Shown here one piece after another: positions 5,791 to 8,209 of a stretch of 8,209 nucleotides of DNA (the first letter of the stretch is position 1; every line of letters begins with the position of its first letter). The DNA comes from an uncultured Stomatobaculum sp. (lineage in GTDB: Bacteria; Bacillota; Clostridia; Lachnospirales; Lachnospiraceae), in the NCBI GenBank assembly GCA_938010625.1, contig CALLVJ010000191.1:1-8209 (forward strand), given 5' to 3'. The notes beneath the pieces are model-generated. The model was not told the origin of the DNA, searched no databases, and saw only the letters and a list, made by a program, of their open reading frames with translations. The position numbers were made by a program, and so were the translations under genes.

Positions 5791-7299
5791 ATGAAACAAA
5801 TCGCTTTGTTGATAGGGAATGAACATTACGAAATTCAAAGCATGAACCTCAATAGTCCAATAAAAGATGTTAACTCATTGGGAAAGGCCCTCGAAGAACT
5901 AGGTTTTATGGTTCGGATGAAGAATGATTTGACAGCCAATGAAATGGGAATGTATTTGCCTAAGTTTGCAAAGGAACTGACAGATTATGAAGTAGGCCTC
6001 TTTTTCTTTGCGGGACATGGATTTCAAGTAGATGGCAAGAATTATATTGCTTGTAAGGATACAGGGAATATAGATGAAGAAACAGCAAAAAACACAGGAT
6101 TTCTTTTGGATAACATTATCGATATCTTTGAAAAATGCAAATTGAAAGTTGTAATATTTATTATTGATGCATGCAGGGGCTATATTTCTGGAGGAATAAG
6201 AGGATGTTCCGAAGGACTTGCTCCTATTTCTGCACCTAAGGGAACGATAATTGCATTTTCAACTTCACCGGGACAAACGGCACGGGAGGATAGTAATCAC
6301 GGGTTTTATACAGGCGCATTGCTTAATCATATTAAGACTCCTAAAATTTCAATAGAAGAAATGTTTAAACGAGTAAGAAATGAAGTATATCAAAGAACTA
6401 AGGGGCAACAAGTCACGTGGGAGCACACTTCTTTGTTGGGTGACTATTATTTTAAGAGTTCCTTTATTTCGCCAAGCGACATCCCGTATAGTGCTATTGC
6501 AATGGCTGATTATAACTATACTCCAGCAAAGCCAGGACTGTGTCGAGATCTGATTAATGAATTAAAAACATCTGATTGGCATACTCAGAATTTGGCTGTA
6601 AGTGTACTTGAGAGGAATTACAACGCTCTAACTCGTGAAGAAAGAGATGATGTTTTCGTGTTAGGAAGGAACTTGTATCAGACATTGTGTGGAGGGGCTT
6701 GTGGAGTGTCTTATGCTGCACAGAATTGGGCAAATCAAATCGAGACTAATCTTCAAAAGATTCCTGATCGACCAGCAAAAGATCTTCTTGCGGGGATGGT
6801 ATTCGAGATTTATTTTAACAACAAAGGTAAGCTACGTGACACTTTTAAAATTGCGCCTTTATACTATGAACGTATACTCCTTGAACTTCAGAACGATAGA
6901 TATAAAGAAGAAAAGCTATTGATTAACGATAAACTTAGTGCATATACTCAGAGAGTAATGTTTATACCAGGAAATGATCCAATTGAAATAGATATAAAAC
7001 TGCATGAGAATGAAGGAATATTCTGTTTGGAAAAAATGACAAGTGATGGTATCGACATTATGTATGATTCCGATAAAATTAATTTGTTTGACTTTAAGAG
7101 TGAAGAACACGTACTTATCTCGGAGTCTCGGAAACCGAGGACCACTATAGAGGATCTTTACACCTCCATAAGACTGAAAATGGCAGCAACAAAGCGTGGG
7201 GTTACGTTTAGTCTTGAGACTAACCTTCCGGAAGATGCTAAGGTTTTTGTACCTCAAGATTTTGTCTTGCTACGATATGGAGACAATAGAGCAGATTAG
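5791..7299 (+). CDS. Caspase-like protein (peptidase C14 family) with an uncharacterised C-terminal half, 502 aa
   Basis: This is a probable cytoplasmic cysteine protease of the caspase/metacaspase clan. The N-terminal domain (about 1-225) starts with the strand IALLIGNEHY (4-13). It has the catalytic histidine in FFFAGHGFQVDG (His76), the catalytic cysteine in IIDACRG (Cys128), and the IAFSTSPGQTA (154-164) and GFYTGALLNHI (171-181) blocks usual for bacterial C14 proteins. The dyad is intact. Residues about 235-502 match nothing I recognise: a probably helical part to about 390, then a more beta-like, acidic end. I see no signal peptide, membrane segment or known sensor. The ATG at 5791 has a GGGAG/GAGAG site about ten bases upstream. 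No strong promoter is evident between the IS end and the start. Base composition is far more AT-rich than left of the IS. Related proteins act in regulated cell death and phage defence, but the target and trigger here are unknown. Confidence 0.85.
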   Translation: MKQIALLIGNEHYEIQSMNLNSPIKDVNSLGKALEELGFMVRMKNDLTANEMGMYLPKFAKELTDYEVGLFFFAGHGFQVDGKNYIACKDTGNIDEETAKNTGFLLDNIIDIFEKCKLKVVIFIIDACRGYISGGIRGCSEGLAPISAPKGTIIAFSTSPGQTAREDSNHGFYTGALLNHIKTPKISIEEMFKRVRNEVYQRTKGQQVTWEHTSLLGDYYFKSSFISPSDIPYSAIAMADYNYTPAKPGLCRDLINELKTSDWHTQNLAVSVLERNYNALTREERDDVFVLGRNLYQTLCGGACGVSYAAQNWANQIETNLQKIPDRPAKDLLAGMVFEIYFNNKGKLRDTFKIAPLYYERILLELQNDRYKEEKLLINDKLSAYTQRVMFIPGNDPIEIDIKLHENEGIFCLEKMTSDGIDIMYDSDKINLFDFKSEEHVLISESRKPRTTIEDLYTSIRLKMAATKRGVTFSLETNLPEDAKVFVPQDFVLLRYGDNRAD

Positions 7300-7353
7300 A
7301 TTTGGACTAGGTAAGTCCTAATTTGTGTGCAAAATGCTTTGAGTATTGATTTT

Positions 7354-7383
7354 TAGTGGCTTCGATGAAAGAGTTGCCCACTA
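7354..7383. repeat. Small inverted repeat between the caspase-like and GNAT-ASCH genes
   Basis: TAGTGG (7354-7359) and CCACTA (7378-7383) form a 6-bp inverted repeat, extendable by a C/G pair with a one-base bulge. It lies 18 bp before the next start and just upstream of its ribosome-binding site. It could be an operator or a leader hairpin, or chance. Confidence 0.3.
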
Positions 7384-7401
7384 TAAAATGAGGTGCAAAA
7401 T

Positions 7402-8209
7402 ATGAAAATTTCTTTCGGCGTCGATACTGCAGATAAAATTGAAATTAATTTGCTGATGCGAGAAGAAATGCTCTTGCTCTACTCAGGTTATTCTGAATGG
7501 GTTGAGAAATGTATAAAAGAAAAACGGACGGTTATAGTTGCAAAAAGCGACAATCATAGCATTGGCATCATTGTACTTAAGCATAATAACGAACTGTTAA
7601 AATTATGCCAAATATTTGTCATGGAGGAGTATAGGGGAAAAGGCATAGGCAGAAGATTACTGCTATTATGTGAGAAAGAAGCAAAGCGTAATAGTGAGCA
7701 TAGAATGTACGCAACTGTAAATAAGAAGAACAAGACAATGGCATCTTTTCTTGAACAGAATGGTTTTTGTCCTGTTAATGTTTCTTCCTCTGACGAAATT
7801 GTATATGAGAGGCTGCTTTTCCCTGCTCAAAAGAAACAATATGTTTTAATGTCTCTTAAACCAGAATATTGGAAATTAATTATGAGTGGAGGTAAGTCTT
7901 CAGAGTTAAGGAAAGTTGCATGGAAGAATTCCAATTCTAATGTCGTCATATATCTAAGCCGTCCAATCTCAGGCATAGTAGGATTGGTGTCGGTTAACAG
8001 TATAGTAAAGAGGCCGATTACCGTCATACGTGAATGTTTGCTGAAAGACATCTCTATTTCAGAATTAGAATTGAACAATTATCTTGGAGCTAGGGAAGAT
8101 GCGGCGATAATAAATATTAAAAGAGCCACAGAATTTAAGAGCTATATCACGCTGGATATTTTGTCCATGCGTCATCCTCCTCAGAATTATAGTTATCTGA
8201 CAGTAGGAC
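7402..8209 (+). CDS. GNAT acetyltransferase-ASCH domain fusion protein; 3' end outside the window
   Basis: The frame is open from the ATG at 7402 to the window edge (269 codons, no stop). GAGGTG (7390-7395), six bases before the ATG, is a good ribosome-binding site. Residues about 1-140 form a GNAT fold. The acetyl-CoA loop is in IFVMEEYRGKGIGRRLLLLC (R-G-K-G-I-G at 78-83), followed by VNKKNKTMASFLEQNGF (107-123), the usual motif B region. Residues about 146-269 look like an ASCH domain: YVLMSLKPEYWKLIMSGGKS, then SELRKVAW, VVIYLSRPISGIVGLV, and a late HPPQNYSYL block, a pattern typical of ASCH proteins near their C-terminus. So the protein probably lacks only a few residues. ASCH domains are linked to RNA or nucleoside binding and N4-acetylcytidine hydrolysis; GNAT domains acetylate amines. 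The substrate is unknown. It follows the caspase-like gene in the same direction after 102 bp, so co-transcription is plausible. Confidence 0.8.
   Translation, partial: MKISFGVDTADKIEINLLMREEMLLLYSGYSEWVEKCIKEKRTVIVAKSDNHSIGIIVLKHNNELLKLCQIFVMEEYRGKGIGRRLLLLCEKEAKRNSEHRMYATVNKKNKTMASFLEQNGFCPVNVSSSDEIVYERLLFPAQKKQYVLMSLKPEYWKLIMSGGKSSELRKVAWKNSNSNVVIYLSRPISGIVGLVSVNSIVKRPITVIRECLLKDISISELELNNYLGAREDAAIINIKRATEFKSYITLDILSMRHPPQNYSYLTVG

Noticed and set aside
5635..5838. Minus-strand open frame across the right IS end, considered as the missing integrase N-terminus
   Set aside because: The peptide has no integrase pattern I recognise, spans the IS end and overlaps the start of the caspase gene.
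7304..7318. Hairpin GGACT-loop-AGTCC just after the caspase stop as a terminator
   Set aside because: The stem is only 5 bp and no U-tract follows, so termination between the two genes is not supported.
7382..7387. TATAAA as the -10 of the GNAT-ASCH gene
   Set aside because: It would place the transcription start inside the ribosome-binding site, and there is no -35 at the right distance.

Overview
The window looks like part of a Bacillota (Firmicutes) chromosome. The housekeeping half is GC-rich: a hand count of the 60 bases from 2641 gives 37 G/C. The AsnA tail has a short DDW-to-LNGDI linker and the tRNA-dihydrouridine synthase begins in a clostridial style, so an anaerobic clostridial or negativicute lineage is my best guess, at low confidence. 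No rRNA, tRNA or CRISPR array was seen.

Left half (1-3023), core metabolism: the 3' end of asnA (aspartate-ammonia ligase), a strong bidirectional terminator, a complete tRNA-dihydrouridine synthase gene on the minus strand, and a divergently transcribed two-domain polyphosphate:AMP phosphotransferase (PPK2 family). The phosphotransferase gene is broken by one frameshift at about 2498, just after the second Walker A motif.

Middle (3024-5670), mobile and selfish elements: a Phd/Doc-type toxin-antitoxin operon with an intact antitoxin and a toxin interrupted by what looks like a single inserted A; the C-terminal catalytic half of a tyrosine recombinase on the minus strand; and a structurally complete IS3-family insertion sequence of about 1.25 kb. 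The IS carries orfA, orfB, an A-rich -1 frameshift site, imperfect terminal inverted repeats and an internal promoter. It abuts the 5' break of the recombinase gene. No target-site duplication is visible, and the recombinase N-terminus was not found on the far side, which points to an IS-associated deletion or rearrangement.

Right side (5671-8209), AT-rich accessory DNA: hand counts give 19/60 G/C at 5821 and 17/60 at 6901. It holds a 502-residue caspase-like (peptidase C14) protein with a His/Cys dyad and a C-terminal half I do not recognise. After 102 bp comes a gene running off the window that fuses a GNAT acetyltransferase domain to an ASCH-type domain. The same orientation, close spacing, shared low GC and neighbouring mobile DNA make this pair the best candidate here for an undescribed accessory system, possibly defence or stress-induced proteolysis. 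That role is inference; the sequence shows only the domains and the arrangement.
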